A stretch of 64,000 bases of DNA from Siphonodentalium dalli. Lineage: Eukaryota > Mollusca > Scaphopoda > Gadilida > Siphonodentaliidae. The stretch is from the NCBI GenBank assembly GCA_032622095.1, contig CP136064.1:248465827-248529826 (forward strand), given 5' to 3'. The notes under the pieces are model-generated. The model worked only from the letters and a program-made list of their open reading frames with translations, was not told where the DNA came from and ran no database searches. Position 1 is the stretch's first letter, and each line of letters starts with the position of its first letter. A program made the position numbers and the translations under genes. This document shows, piece after piece, positions 53,431 to 64,000 of this stretch.

Positions 53431-54462
53431 TATGTTCAAATTATCTGGGAGGCTTCTAGCAGCACTTGATTCAGCAGGTATGTATATACTCTTAAATGCT
53501 CTAGCGAAGTCAGCGATTTTTCAATGTTTCGTACAAACAAAAAAACGCTCTTTATTCATACGATATAAGGAACATACCGGTACTAACAAAGAACGCGCTT
53601 TATTGGTTGCAAGCTTAAATTTCCAACAGACCCCCCCCCCACCCCCACCCCCCCCCCCCCGCGCTAAGAGCCATACCAAATTCACAATTCGGATAACATT
53701 TTCCATCTCTTTTTATTTAAAGCGCTTTCTATGCATGGGAACTAGTTTTTCTCAAATTCTGCAATCTTCATTTTACACAACGAGCATTGAATTTGTCACA
53801 TCGATACCTGTATTGGAGGGCTGCTATAAAAGCATTGTCGGACATAACTTTTTTGTTATAAATAACAAAAAGCATACATTTCTTGATATATACTCATCAG
53901 ATTCGCGCATTTTCCTTTAAGAATTATGTTTCCGTTCTACCTCTTACTCTCTTCAATTATAGTAATTATAGCAACCCTTCAGTTGAGTGTCGTGCTGAAC
54001 CGAAAAAAAGAATGAAATTAACATGTATAACCTGACTTAAAACTTCAAATTATTCTCTGTTGTATATCATTATTTCAAATACAATATAAAAGATTGCCCG
54101 GTCGCCTGTTTAGAGCCACTTGATCCCAGTTGATGTAAGTAAGAGTGCAACCGTGAGAGCGTGAGGGAGTGTATGTATCAGATGGATATTATCTATTGTA
54201 TCAAACATTTACAACCATTCATTCTGTATGTAAACTCATCTGACTGTTTCAATAAAAATTATAAACAAAAAAAATAATAAATAAATTCCATCTCGTGTCC
54301 CAACCATTCGTAGTTTTGAAAAATTCCAATATAACACTCAATATGGTTAAATCTTCCACAAATACGAGGTCAATTCAGTCTGATATATTTGACTGAAATG
54401 ACATCATTCGACCGTCTATCTAGAAAATAATACACTTTACACTGAAATATCGGTTGGGGAAT
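53431..54462. other. Gene-free stretch with a C-rich microsatellite
   Basis: The C/A-interrupted homopolymer at 53629-53660 makes a polyproline run in the 162-residue frame 53432-53920. Outside that run the frame shows no motif and is not called. The 'cgctctttatt' words near 53548 and 53592 resemble ones in P7. Confidence 0.45.
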
Positions 54463-54815
54463 TTAAAGGCACGGGCGGCGTTCGTTGCAGAAATATTTAT
54501 ATTTGTTCAAATCGCCATCATCGGAAGGAATATTTAAAAATATATAGTTTTGTTCATATGCCAAACATAATCAGTGCGTAGATAGTATATTGTCGTCAAG
54601 ACGCACGATGGTGCACGTAAACAAGAGTCTGCTCGTGTTACAGAAGTTTTGCTTTTGATATAAACGCTCTTTATTATTTACATATCAGGAAAACAGTAAC
54701 AAATAAAGCTCTTTATGTTTACCATATCCGGATCTAAACAAAAGCCAGGTTTTTAAACGTTTTTTGCTTTTGTTTACAAAACAATGGAATAACATTTGAC
54801 AATAACATACTGTTA
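54463..54815 (+). mobile_element. TTAA-bordered repeat P7, copy 2
   Basis: ttaaaggcacgggcggcgtt, cgttgcagaaatatttatat through aacaataacatactg. It lacks the Harbinger-like insertion and the palindrome of copy 1, so it supplies approximate empty sites for both. The right limit is uncertain. Confidence 0.75.
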
Positions 54816-55080
54816 AAGGTACGGTTGGCCTTGGCGGTGGATATCCTGTGAAAATATTTCCACCCATCAAAAACCGCCACAAACAGAAAGAACATCAAAA
54901 TGTAGACAGACTTTGTCCGTATAAGAAATATCGCATAAACTGTATGTTATTGTCATTTGTTTGACCATTGTTATGTAAACAAAGGCATTAAAAGTTACTT
55001 TTCTGGTGTTTGTTTATATATTGATGGTAAACATAAAGAGCGTTCTTTGTTGCTGAATTCCTGATAATCGGATGTATACA
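54660..55080. repeat. Inverted repeat around a 100-bp core
   Basis: ttacatatcaggaaaacagt, aacaaataaagctctttatg and tttaccatatccgga on the left are mirrored, imperfectly, by gatggtaaacataaagagcg, ttctttgttgc and tgaattcctgataatcgga on the right (55022-55075). The core around 54816-54935 begins 'ttaaaggtacggttggcc'. Confidence 0.6.
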
Positions 55081-55402
55081 TGTTGTTATCCCCATCGGGT
55101 CACAACAGATGAAAAAGACGTAGATTGAGATGACATTCTGAAAGCTAGAATACTCATCGACCGCATGCCTTTCTAATTTATCTCGCAGTATGACGCAACC
55201 CCATTTCACGTATTGCAGATGAATTATACCATAAATGCCACCTACCATGCATGAAGCTTGCCAAGAATATCAGAATAAAAAAGAATTCCCCGCTTTGGGG
55301 GCAAAATCGAGAGCTGACACCGGCATATGTATTGTTTGAAAAGTTCTGATTAGCGGGACCTTTCTACCAGGTGTGAGCGATCGGGACTAGTCCGACGAAG
55401 AG

Positions 55403-55660
55403 ATGGAAGCTGGTCCAGATAATTCTGAATGTGGCAAATCGGAATCAGATCAAGTAGTTCTTCCTATTCGACGCACATACGGTTACAACATTATCGGCAC
55501 TTACTGGAAAACGAATTTCGAGACCCCCCATAGCGATTATTCATTGTGGGTTTTCATTATTCCAACGATACTACTTTTGCTGCGCTGTGCGTCTGAAAAC
55601 GTTTTAAATATGAACCGATATATGATGCATACGTCATTTTGGTCTATACATAAGGATTAA
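55403..55660 (+). CDS. Possible membrane-protein exon, cut by a foldback element
   Basis: The ATG at 55403 has a good context (gaagagATGG). The frame begins MEAGPDNSECGKSESDQVVL, an acidic polar N-terminus, then PIRRTYGYNIIGTYW. It then has one strongly hydrophobic stretch, LWVFIIPTILLLL (about residues 48-60), before CASENVLNMNRYMMHTSFW. The last five codons are already inside the foldback element at 55650. This may be the first exon of a transmembrane protein whose continuation was displaced, or a chance frame. I recognise no family and see no convincing donor. Confidence 0.3.
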   Translation: MEAGPDNSECGKSESDQVVLPIRRTYGYNIIGTYWKTNFETPHSDYSLWVFIIPTILLLLRCASENVLNMNRYMMHTSFWSIHKD

Positions 55661-55795
55661 CTGTCATGTGGACTGTTTTTTATGGAGATGTAACCGTGAG
55701 GTAAGTGGACATAACTTTTGTAAAACCCAAGTTATGACCACTTACCTCACAGTTACATCTCCATAAAAATAGTCCACATGGCAGTTAATCCTTAT
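55650..55795. mobile_element. 146-bp foldback MITE
   Basis: ataaggattaactg.catgtg, gact.ttttatggagatgta and acc.tgaggtaagtgg pair with their complements around ttgtaaaaccc. It is a near-perfect hairpin with about 65-bp arms. Flanking AT-rich DNA gives no certain duplication. Confidence 0.82.
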
Positions 55796-56665
55796 ATTTA
55801 TATACATTTAGCGAAAAAGCCACTTTTGTAAATGTATTTAAATCGAAAAGTGTATCGTGACAAAAACAGCCCAAAATACCCAATAGCACCCTTGGCAAAA
55901 GTTAATAGGAACAATTTCTCTTCATATTGAAACCCGATGATGTATTAAGTCAATCCTGCGCGAGTCCAAATGCGCCCAAAACATTACGCGTTCGTCTTTC
56001 CAAACCCAATGACGTATCGATGGTGTTATGAGCTTGGTGTTATGAGGCGTTGCGCATTAATTCACCGAGAAATAACTGCAACTAGCCACGTGGGCGCCGA
56101 CCAATCAGAATGCTGGATTTAGTGATGACAACACTTAGTATGTAAATATATATTGATATTATGACAGAAGCTGACAGAAGTGGAAATATGTGAAAATATG
56201 GACGACTTTTCACATTCTGGCCACCAGTTTGTCTGCCATCTTCGCGCGAGTGTCACTGGTCGACTCAAACGTGTATTTTAATGCAAATTTATAGGATCAT
56301 TATTTTGTTTTAAACTTACACGTGTAAGATAACCATCATTATTCATGAAAGAAACTGATGACATATTTTATAAAGTAGCTCAAAAAGTTATGCAAAAATT
56401 ACATGGCTTTTTGTGAAGTAATGCATTACGTTGAATTACTTGTTATGCTAAAAGGAACCATTGCAAATTACCTTTTTACTTGATAAAAAGTAATGCATTG
56501 CAATGAATACTATTCACACATTATCATTAACCAGTCCATCATCGCACTATCTCCAAATTGCACCCGGCACTGTATAGGAATGCGCATATTGTCAGGCATG
56601 TTGTTATTGGGTGCTGTGCATACTCCGATCTAAAAGGCAAAGACTATTTCGAGATATTGAAGATT
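55796..56665. other. Gene-free stretch
   Basis: AT-rich and single-copy-looking. A small direct repeat 'ggtgttatgag' occurs at 56022 and 56036. No gene or mobile element recognised. Confidence 0.4.
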
Positions 56666-57175
56666 TAGATCATGCCATAAATCTGTACTCTTGTTAACGC
56701 CCGCAGAGATCATATTCCACCAGTACAAAATGTTGGAACTTTTTGAAGTTTTGACAGGGAACCTTATAAAGTCGAACAAATAACGCGGGGAATATATTTC
56801 TTAGTTGTTATATGTTCCTTAATAATGTAATTCACTGTAGGTTAAGGTCCCAATTCGAAATTTCACGATTATATGTGAATTTGTGAGCGATTTTGCTTTG
56901 CGTCGCGTACAATTATGGAATTTCTCCTGGGTAATTAATTTGATGTTTATTGCGATATCGGTTCAGTGAAAAGCATGAAATTTTGAGTTAGGACATTCAC
57001 CGACAGTGAAGTAGATTATTAGGGAATATATATAAACTAAGAAATATATTCCCCGTGTTATTTTTTTCGACTTTATAAGGTCCCCTGTCAAATCTTCAAA
57101 AAGTTCCAACGTTTTGTACTGGTGGAATATGATCCCTACGGGCGTAGCCAGAGTAGAGATTCATGGTATGATCTA
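56666..57175. mobile_element. 510-bp foldback MITE F2, copy 2
   Basis: tagatcatgccataaatctg ... and ... agagattcatggtatgatcta. Internal cttataaagtcgaacaaata and its complement (ttatttttttcgactttata) pair, as do caccagtacaaaa / ttttgtactggtg. Colinear with the 29859 copy. This copy has no satellite beside it. Confidence 0.85.
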
Positions 57176-57525
57176 TTGAAGATTATGAGTGTGAAATTTC
57201 GAAAATGAGCGATTGTGAAAATAAAAAAAAATATTATGAGATATGATGATGCAAAGATTATAAATACCATAAGTAACATGATCCGGTTGTTCTTTCTCAG
57301 AAGGGGATCTTTGAAATCTTTGTACGTTTACAGAGAATCACCAGTCATGACACGATAGTGGTGGTGGTCGAATGATGATGCTTTTCATATAACATTTATT
57401 AAATGCAATGCATATCCTTTTGTGTTTTACATGTTTTAATCATTATGTAACTTGCAACTACCTATATATTTGGTGTATCACAATAAATAGTCTTTACTAT
57501 CGCAATGCACTGAAATATTGTTATA
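57176..57525. other. Gene-free stretch
   Basis: AT-rich DNA, nothing recognised. Confidence 0.4.
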
Positions 57526-57718
57526 CCCCACTATGGGTTTTCGACAGTCCTTGTTTCAGCCCCTCTATAGTTTCTGCGAACCACAACCACAATTGGGGTC
57601 AAACGTATAGGGTTCTTGGCAACCCCACTATGTTTTTCGACAGTCTTGCCTTTCAACCCCTCTATAATTTCTGCGAACCACAACCACAATTGGGATCAAA
57701 CGTTATAGCGTCCTTAGC
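57526..57718. repeat. 97-bp tandem duplication
   Basis: ccccactatgggttttcgac ... tttctgcgaaccacaaccac ... atagggttcttggcaa at 57526 is repeated from 57623 with a few changes. The frame through both copies (EPQPQLGSN twice) reflects the duplication. Confidence 0.85.
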
Positions 57719-58417
57719 AGCTTTTCTTCGCTTATAGTTAGCTTGTCATCATCCTAATAGCGCGAACTCTTTGAAATCGTGCCGTGATTTATACGATTAG
57801 AAACTATATGTAGTTACTGTACGCTTTGCACTTGTTACAAGTCCGTTAACAAATTACACGATCAAAAGCCGATCTATCCGCCGCATTCTGCTGGAAATTA
57901 GATGTGGCATCAACTCGTCTCCTGGTTCCTGCTAAATTATCCCGCACATAACCTTAATCATTATTGTAAATTGAACGTGGGTTTTGGTTACCTTTTCTAT
58001 TCTCTGCCTTCATTAAACGGATACAATTCGATCATAACATGACGAATAGCGAATTAGTTTGGGTATAATTTTTTTTATCTATGTAAAGGCGCCAAATCGA
58101 ATTCTAACGAAATTCAATTTTCGTATCATTATCTAGATTACGCATCGTGTTTTGTATGCATCGGGCTACCCTATTATAAGAACGTTTCTATTCCAGACAA
58201 GACAACGCACAAACAACTATATTCTTTCTTCTTATAATTATAGGATTACTACCCCGGGGTGGTTACCAAGATCATGTGCCATGCATGCTGTACCTCTCCA
58301 TAGCCCAGCGTTCAACAATGGTTCGACATTCATGTGAAGTTACCAGAGCGCAGCTTTCAGAATTTGAAACATTTATTGAGGGTGCAAACGGGTCCCGTGT
58401 AAATTCGAATTGAAATA
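57719..58417. other. Gene-free stretch
   Basis: AT-rich DNA without recognised features up to the P4 MITE. Confidence 0.4.
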
Positions 58418-58882
58418 TGTGACCCGCCATATCAAATCCAGTCGTAAGTCGGGATTTTTTTTACCCTGTGCCAATGCATTCTCTTATATATGCGAGTCGA
58501 CCATAGGTCGCCTCGCATATATATAAGAGAATGCATTGGCCTAACAATTTTTTATCATTTTTTTTAAATAAATGTTTCTTACAATTTTTAGGACATAAAA
58601 AAAACACATCCATTACCCTGCAGGGAGCCCCACACATATATAGAAGCATATAGAAGAGTGTCGTCTGCTCATGTTTGTTTGGGGCTCTGTATGGGTGAAA
58701 TTATAAAATTGTTAAAGAATACAAGAAAAAATTATTAAAATTGTAAAAAATTGTTAGGCCAATGCATTCTCTTATATATGCGAGGCGACCTATGGTCGAC
58801 TCGCATATATAAGAGAATGCATTGGCACAGGGTAAAAAAAATCCCGACTTACGACTGGATTTGATATATATGGCGGGTCACA
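58418..58882. mobile_element. MITE family P4, complete copy 3
   Basis: tgtgacccgccatatcaaat ... atttgatatatatggcgggt caca. Modules lie at 58470-58540 (two extra bases in the TATA run) and 58758-58826. The spacer is in the opposite orientation to that of the 30383 copy (ctcatgtttgtttggggctc). The outer repeats are the same on both sides. Confidence 0.9.
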
Positions 58883-58979
58883 TATAACAACCGGTTCTCA
58901 GTTTTGACTAAATTCAACGTCTTTGCTAGTCTGCTTATTTCTGTATATCATTTACTTCATATATAGACAGAGCATTAAT

Positions 58980-59466
58980 TTAAAGGTACTCAATCCGATA
59001 AAACTCCTCTCAATTACTATTTCAATGGCTTCGGGGGTCAAAAATATTTTATTCGAGTCGAGGAAGTCACCCATCAAAGTTCAGATTTGTTAGATATCGA
59101 TTTTAGAAATCTATTATTTTTCATTATCGGGAATTCTTTCTGGCCCAGAAGACAGTCAAAATTTCGTTATTATTACCACTTGATTATAGAGTTATCCATC
59201 CTTGTCTGTTTGAATAGAGTTTTGGCGTAAAATCTCGAGCAGGTTACCAAATTGACGGCAGTTATTAGTACTCATCTCGAGCAATTAACAAATTTCAAAA
59301 ATCAATATCTAATAACTCTGAGCTTGGTTTGATGGGTTCATCGACTCGAATCAAATATTTTTTACCCCCAAAGCCAAAGAAATAGTAATATAGGACCCTC
59401 TGATCGAATTGTTTTTGTTGGAATCTGTTGAGATGGGGACCCTCTTTACGGATTGAGTACCTTTAA
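58980..59466 (+). mobile_element. TTAA MITE family P1, copy D
   Basis: TTAA at both ends (58980-58983 and 59463-59466), with aggtactcaatccgataaaa ... ggattgagtacct. Closely similar to copy E at 60587, with internal differences such as 'ttgaatagagttttggcgta'. Confidence 0.88.
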
Positions 59467-59705
59467 TAACTTAGAAGACAGGAAACGATATGTATGCAAA
59501 GAACACCAGTCAATGCATATCAATATGCCAAAATTTAAACCGACATAAACGGGACAACACTGATCGGGATGGAAGTTTTGAACGTATACGTCGATCCCAC
59601 TAGACTCTCAGGCGAACAAATCTATTCGGTAAATTATTATTCACAAAAATTATTTCAGCAAAGAATCGACAACATCGGTTGGAATCGCCACTGTAAGTAT
59701 ATATA
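59467..59705. other. Spacer between MITEs
   Basis: Single-copy-looking sequence. The 94-residue frame starting at 59569 runs into the P4 MITE and is not called. Confidence 0.4.
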
Positions 59706-60153
59706 TGTGACCCGCCATATCAAATCCAGTCGTAAGTCGGGATTTTTTTTACCCTGTGCCAATGCATTCTCTTATATATGCGAGTCGACCATAGGTCGCC
59801 TCGCATATATAAGAGAATGCATTGGCCTAACAATTTTTTATCATTTTTTTTAAATAAATGTTTCTTACAATTTTTAGGACATAAACAAAAAACATCCATT
59901 ACCCTGCAGGGAGCCCCACACATATATAGAAGAGTGTCGTCTGCTCATGTTTGTCTGGGGCTCTGTATGGGTGAAATTATAAAATTGTTAAAGAATACAA
60001 GAAAAAATTATTAAAATTGTAAAAAATTGTTAGGCCAATGCATTCTCTTATATATGCGAGGCGACCTATGGTCACTCGCATATATAATAGAATGCATTGG
60101 CACAGGGTAAAACAAATCCCGACTTACGACTGGATTTGATATGGCGGGTCATA
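59706..60153. mobile_element. MITE family P4, copy 4
   Basis: tgtgacccgccatatcaaat ... atttgatatggcgggtcata. Modules at 59758-59826 (complete) and 60034-60101 (two bases lost in the inner stem, ggtcactcgc). Same internal orientation as copy 3. Confidence 0.9.
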
Positions 60154-60586
60154 TATGTTTTGACATAAGAGGTTCGAATAGTGGTTGAGTCCGATGCTGT
60201 TTACCAGAGTTAAGTGTGGCCCTATATATAGTCCGAGAGCTGTCAGACCCGATTTCACGATTTGTTTTAGGTTAAAAGGTTTGTTCGTATTTTCGTGATG
60301 GCACACCAGAAACCCCATTTCTAACTACCTGTCGTGGCTGCCCTTGTCTGTGCGTAGCATATTTCCAATTTTCTGAGGTGTTTTTTTGGCAAATTTCGGG
60401 GAAAATAAGTTTTTGTAAAATCTCGATAAATAAAAGCAACACAGATAAGCAAGATGCAACTTAAAGTGATGTGAAACACTCCGGTAGGGTGATCATATAG
60501 AAATGGAGAATAATCTTGCTCAAGGTAGTTATTTGTATGAATATTAACCCAAATTTACAATACACACTATCAGTCTTATATATTTA
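60154..60586. other. Gene-free stretch
   Basis: AT-rich DNA, nothing recognised. Confidence 0.4.
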
Positions 60587-61063
60587 TTAAAGGTACTCAA
60601 TCCGATAAAACTCCTCTCAATTACTATTTCAATGGCTTCGGGGGTCAAAAATATTTGATTCGAGTCGAGGAAGTCACCCATCAAAGCTCAGATTTGTTAG
60701 ATATCGATTTTAGAAATCTATTATTTTTCATTATCGGGAATACTATCTGGCCCAGAACTCAGTCAAAATTGCGTTAAAATTACCACTTGATTTTAGAGTT
60801 ATCCATCCTTGTCTGTTTGAATAGATTTGGAGTACACATCCAGAGCAGATTACGGCAGTTATTAGTACTCATCTCGAGTTAATAACAAATTTCAAAAATC
60901 AATATCTAATAACTCTGAGCTTTGTTTGATGGGTTCCTCGACTCGAATCAAATATTGTTTACCCCCAAAGCCAAAGAAATAGTAATATAGGACCCTCTGA
61001 TCGGATTGTTGTTGTTGGAATCTGTTGAGATGGGGACCCTCTTTACGGATTGAGTACCTTTAA
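60587..61063 (+). mobile_element. TTAA MITE family P1, copy E
   Basis: TTAA at 60587-60590 and 61060-61063. aggtactcaatccgataaaa ... cggattgagtacct. Complete, and the best intact reference for the family in this window. Confidence 0.9.
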
Positions 61064-61593
61064 ATGCAATGAGTATCGATGACGAAAACATTTGCATTAA
61101 TTTGAGATTGTGGACGATGTTAGTAGAATGATACATGCCCCCAGTTGGCATAGCGCCTGGGTACTAGTTTATCAGGTTCACGCACCCGAACAAGTCCATA
61201 ATATGTCTTTAAAATACACTTTGCGTGTCTCTGTTGCTATTATTGATAGAGATTTTCCAAAAAAAATATTTGGAAATAGGCGATTCACAGACGTCAGTGC
61301 AGCCACTACATGTCGTAATAAATGGGTTTTCTGATGTGCCATCACCCCTTGATTACGAAAATAGCAACAGTTTTGGCGACAAACGTTTTTACCTTAAAAC
61401 ATCGTGAAATCGGGTCGATCTCAGCTGTAGGATGAATAATGGTCCTTTTTCGAATTCTCACTGTTCCTGGTACTGGGTGATTGATAAAAGTTGGTCCAGT
61501 TCGTGTTGCTTTATCCCACCACGCGTGTGACGAGACTATACAAGACACACAATGGTGCAACGTACAGACTGCATGGGGTTGAATCGAGGATTG
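61064..61593. other. Gene-free stretch
   Basis: No recognised gene. Frames at 61110-61334 and 61342-61560 lack motifs. Confidence 0.4.
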
Positions 61594-61712
61594 GTCCTAC
61601 AACGTTAGCGATAGTTATAGTTCATGGGACTTTTTTGGACTTAGAAATTTTAGATTTTTCTGTTCAGGATAACTGCATTTATGATTCCTTGAAAGTCGGC
61701 AGGTGACTGAAT
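61594..61712 (+). repeat. Direct repeat bounding the terminal satellite, left copy
   Basis: 'gcgatagttatagttcatgg ... ggacttagaaattt ... tctgttcaggataa ... gattccttgaaagt ... caggtgactgaattgactc' recurs at 63890-64000, on the far side of the satellite. Confidence 0.85.
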
Positions 61713-62465
61713 TGACTCAAAATACAGATGATGCAAACAGGCCAGGCCAACGATGTCTCCAGAGTGGTATGCCTTATGTTTAAATTTCTCCATGCATAAA
61801 AATATTTCCTGAACCTATATAATTTAGTCTAAAATAGGTTCTCAATTGTTCCACAAACTAGACATGTCATTAATTATAAAATACCATTTCTGAGAGAGGA
61901 AACAACTCGTTCCACCACGGGCTGCTTTTGGTGATAAGGTTTTATATATATGTTCTAATGTACACATCTTTGGCATTGGTTATCCGCATAATTCTATTTT
62001 ACAGCTACACATTTGTGTTTTGTGTTCGGGTCACACATTCGCTGTTCAAGACGACACTTTCACCGCGGAGAAGGGTGCGGATCCAAGTGTTTCGTTATGA
62101 TAGGAAGACGTCTGAGTTGGTGACTTTGTGTGAGAGAGTGCCTTGTATACATGTCACTTTTTTCGCGGTGTACCCGATGCACCTTGAATTACAGCCTCGT
62201 TGCTGACGGTCACGGTGTTCGCGGCATCACTTTACATGTCATCAACTACACGCATATCATGCATAAATTACAACACTCATGTTCGCGGTGTGAATTTCTT
62301 ATAACGTTTTATAATGAACTACAGATTCTGTTTTACTTCTGAGACAGGCGAATATGATATATCACACATGTAGCCAGGATCTTTTACACGTATATATAGG
62401 TATCCGCGTTATTTTCTTACTTGAGTTGCTGTGATAGAGATAGGCCTATTGCTGGCGTTAGAGTC
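61713..62465. other. Gene-free stretch
   Basis: Single-copy-looking. 'gttcgcggtgt' and 'ttttttcgcggtgtaccc' words recur at about 62160-62290. The 92-residue frame 61928-62206 has a hydrophobic start but no other support. Confidence 0.4.
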
Positions 62466-63890
62466 AAATTATTTATTGGTACGAGAAGTCAAAGAACCAT
62501 CACGTCTAGATTGATTGTATACAGACAGATCTGTCGCGAATAGTGCGACGCGATGGTACCAATATGTGTATATCGATTGAGTAGAGATTGTATATCGATT
62601 GAGTAGAGATTGTATATCGATTGAATATCGATTGAATAGACATCGTATAGACATTGTGTATATAATGTATAGAGATTGTATAGCGACAGATCTGTCGCGA
62701 AGAGTCACATTATAAGCGACGAGAAGGCAAAGCACAAATATGTGTAGATAGAATGTATAGCTATTGTACAGAGATTGTATAGAGATTGTACAGAGATTGT
62801 ATATAGATTTCATAGATATTGTATATAGAGACAGATCTGTCGCGAAGAGTCACATTTTAAGCGACGACAAGGCAAAGTCCCAATACGTGTTTACATCGAT
62901 TGTATAGAAATTTTTAAGTGATTATGTAGAAATTGTATATATATTGTCAGAGTACAGAGACACATGTCGTTACGTCTTATTAGTTAGCGACGAGAAGGCA
63001 CAGGTCTATATACCTGTATGTCGATTGTGTAGAGATTATATTTATAGATTGTATATAGATTATTAGTCACAAGAGTCACAGGTTTAAGCGACGATAAGAT
63101 AAAGCACCAATATATATATCAGATTGCATAGATATTGTATATCAATTATATGTTCATTGTATATCGAGTGTATAGAGATTGCATATATATTGTATATCAA
63201 TTGTATATGTTCATTGTATATCGATTGTATTTCGATTGTATATCGATTGTATATATATTGTATAGAGATTGTGTAGATATTGTATAGAGATTGTGTAGAT
63301 ATCGTATATATCGATCGTATAGAGATTGTATATATATTGTAGAGATTGTATAGCGATTGTATAGATATTGTATAGCGATTGCATATAGATTATAGAGATT
63401 GTATCGATATTGTATAGCGTTTGCATAGATATTGTATAGAGATTGTATATATATTGTATAGCGATGCATATATATTGTATATATATTGCATATATATTGT
63501 ATATAGAGACAGATCTGTCGCGAAGAGTCACATTTATAATCGACGAGAAGGCAAAGCACAAATATGTGTATACATCGATAGTATAGAGATTGTATAGAGA
63601 TTTATAGAGACATATGTCGCGAAGAGTTATATTTAAAGCGACGATAAAGCAAAACCCCAATACATGTATACATGTACATCGATTGTATAGTAATTTTGAA
63701 GAGATTATGTAGAAATTGTATAGATATTGTCAGAGTATAGAGACATATGTGGTCACGTCTTATTAGTTAGCGACCAGAAGGCATAGGTCTATACATGTAT
63801 GTCGATTGTGTAGATATTATATATATATATTGTATATAGATTATTACAATATAGAGACATCTTCCGCGAAGAGTCACATTTTTAAGCGAT
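62466..63890. repeat. Satellite of 12-nt rhythm with conserved islands
   Basis: Long runs of 'gattgtatagagattgtata' and 'ttgtatatcgat' words with a period near 12 nt alternate with islands of about 60-70 bp. Islands read roughly gacagatctgtcgcgaagag, tcacatttaagcgacgagaa and ggcaaagcac.aatatgtg. Clear islands lie at about 62690, 62828 and 63505, with diverged ones at about 62505, 62955, 63070, 63605, 63735 and 63850. Minus-strand Tyr/Ile/Ser/Asn-rich frames are translations of the repeat. Confidence 0.9.
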
Positions 63891-64000
63891 TATAAGTTAT
63901 AGTTCATGGGAATTTTTTGGACTTAGAAATTTGAGCTTTTTCTGTTCAGGATAATTCCATTTAGGATTCCTTGAAAGTTGACAGGTGACTGAATTGACTC
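63890..64000 (+). repeat. Direct repeat bounding the terminal satellite, right copy
   Basis: Matches 61594-61712 with about one change in ten. It runs to the window edge, so its full length is unknown. Confidence 0.85.

Noticed and set aside
53432-53920. 162-residue frame with a polyproline run
   Set aside because: The proline run comes from a C-rich microsatellite, and the rest has no motif, conserved copy or splice support.
63197-63660. Tyr/Ile/Ser/Asn-rich minus-strand frames of up to 149 residues
   Set aside because: They are translations of the 12-nt satellite with a four-residue rhythm. A stop-poor repeat explains the length.
62466-63890. Telomeric or centromeric identity of the terminal satellite
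   Set aside because: No TTAGGG-like units, and the array is short and bracketed by dispersed repeats. Its chromosomal location cannot be inferred.

Overview
The window looks like ordinary, repeat-saturated chromosomal DNA from an animal. It is AT-rich, has spliceable single-exon islands, non-LTR retrotransposon debris, many miniature inverted-repeat transposons (MITEs), and tandem arrays of the 'agctcaa...tttgagctattgcc...ccgtcgtccgtgtgt' type that I associate with molluscs and other marine lophotrochozoans. The phylum is an inference, and nothing here fixes the species. No operons, bacterial signals, rRNA or convincing functional tRNA genes were seen.

Only one gene is clear: an 11-finger C2H2 zinc-finger protein on the + strand (about 18998-21504). 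Its frame stays open upstream of an in-frame TGA at 19099-19101, so its true N-terminus is uncertain. Three weaker gene candidates are an orphan first exon with a perfect splice donor (5355-5064, minus), a small one-finger exon inside a large transposon (37760-37944), and a membrane-segment ORF cut by a foldback element (55403-55660).

Layout. 1-1950: a 43-bp minisatellite that reverses strand at about 1.35-1.44 kb. 1.95-3.2 kb: LINE debris, including an endonuclease fragment. 3.2-9.8 kb: stacked DNA transposons, several with exact target-site duplications (TSDs). 10.7-15.8 kb: a decayed minus-strand LINE split by another repeat and flanked by two inverted GGTCC-rich clusters. 16-18.8 kb: nested MITEs. 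19-21.5 kb: the zinc-finger gene. 21.5-31 kb: MITEs, foldbacks and an 11-copy 90-bp satellite. 31.3-34.0 and 39.9-45.9 kb: two diverged copies of one long repeat, each ending in about 160-bp tandem units. The second array has an 802-bp higher-order period. 34.5-39.9 kb: a repeat broken by a 4.15-kb insertion that contains a 2.75-kb inverted-repeat element. 45.9-47.5 kb: nested TTAA and Harbinger-like insertions. 48-51.3 kb: a 5'-truncated CR1/L2-type LINE. 51.5-61 kb: foldbacks, MITEs and single-copy AT-rich DNA. 61.6-64 kb: a satellite with a 12-nt rhythm and conserved islands.

The most striking pattern is a 69-bp almost perfect hairpin module. It occurs, often as a pair, inside at least four otherwise unrelated small transposon backbones. 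In two of these backbones the inner stem has a different sequence but is still fully base-paired. Several MITE families duplicate TTAA, and one insertion inside another MITE shows this directly. I have not computed alignments: copy boundaries are read by eye and may be off by a few bases.
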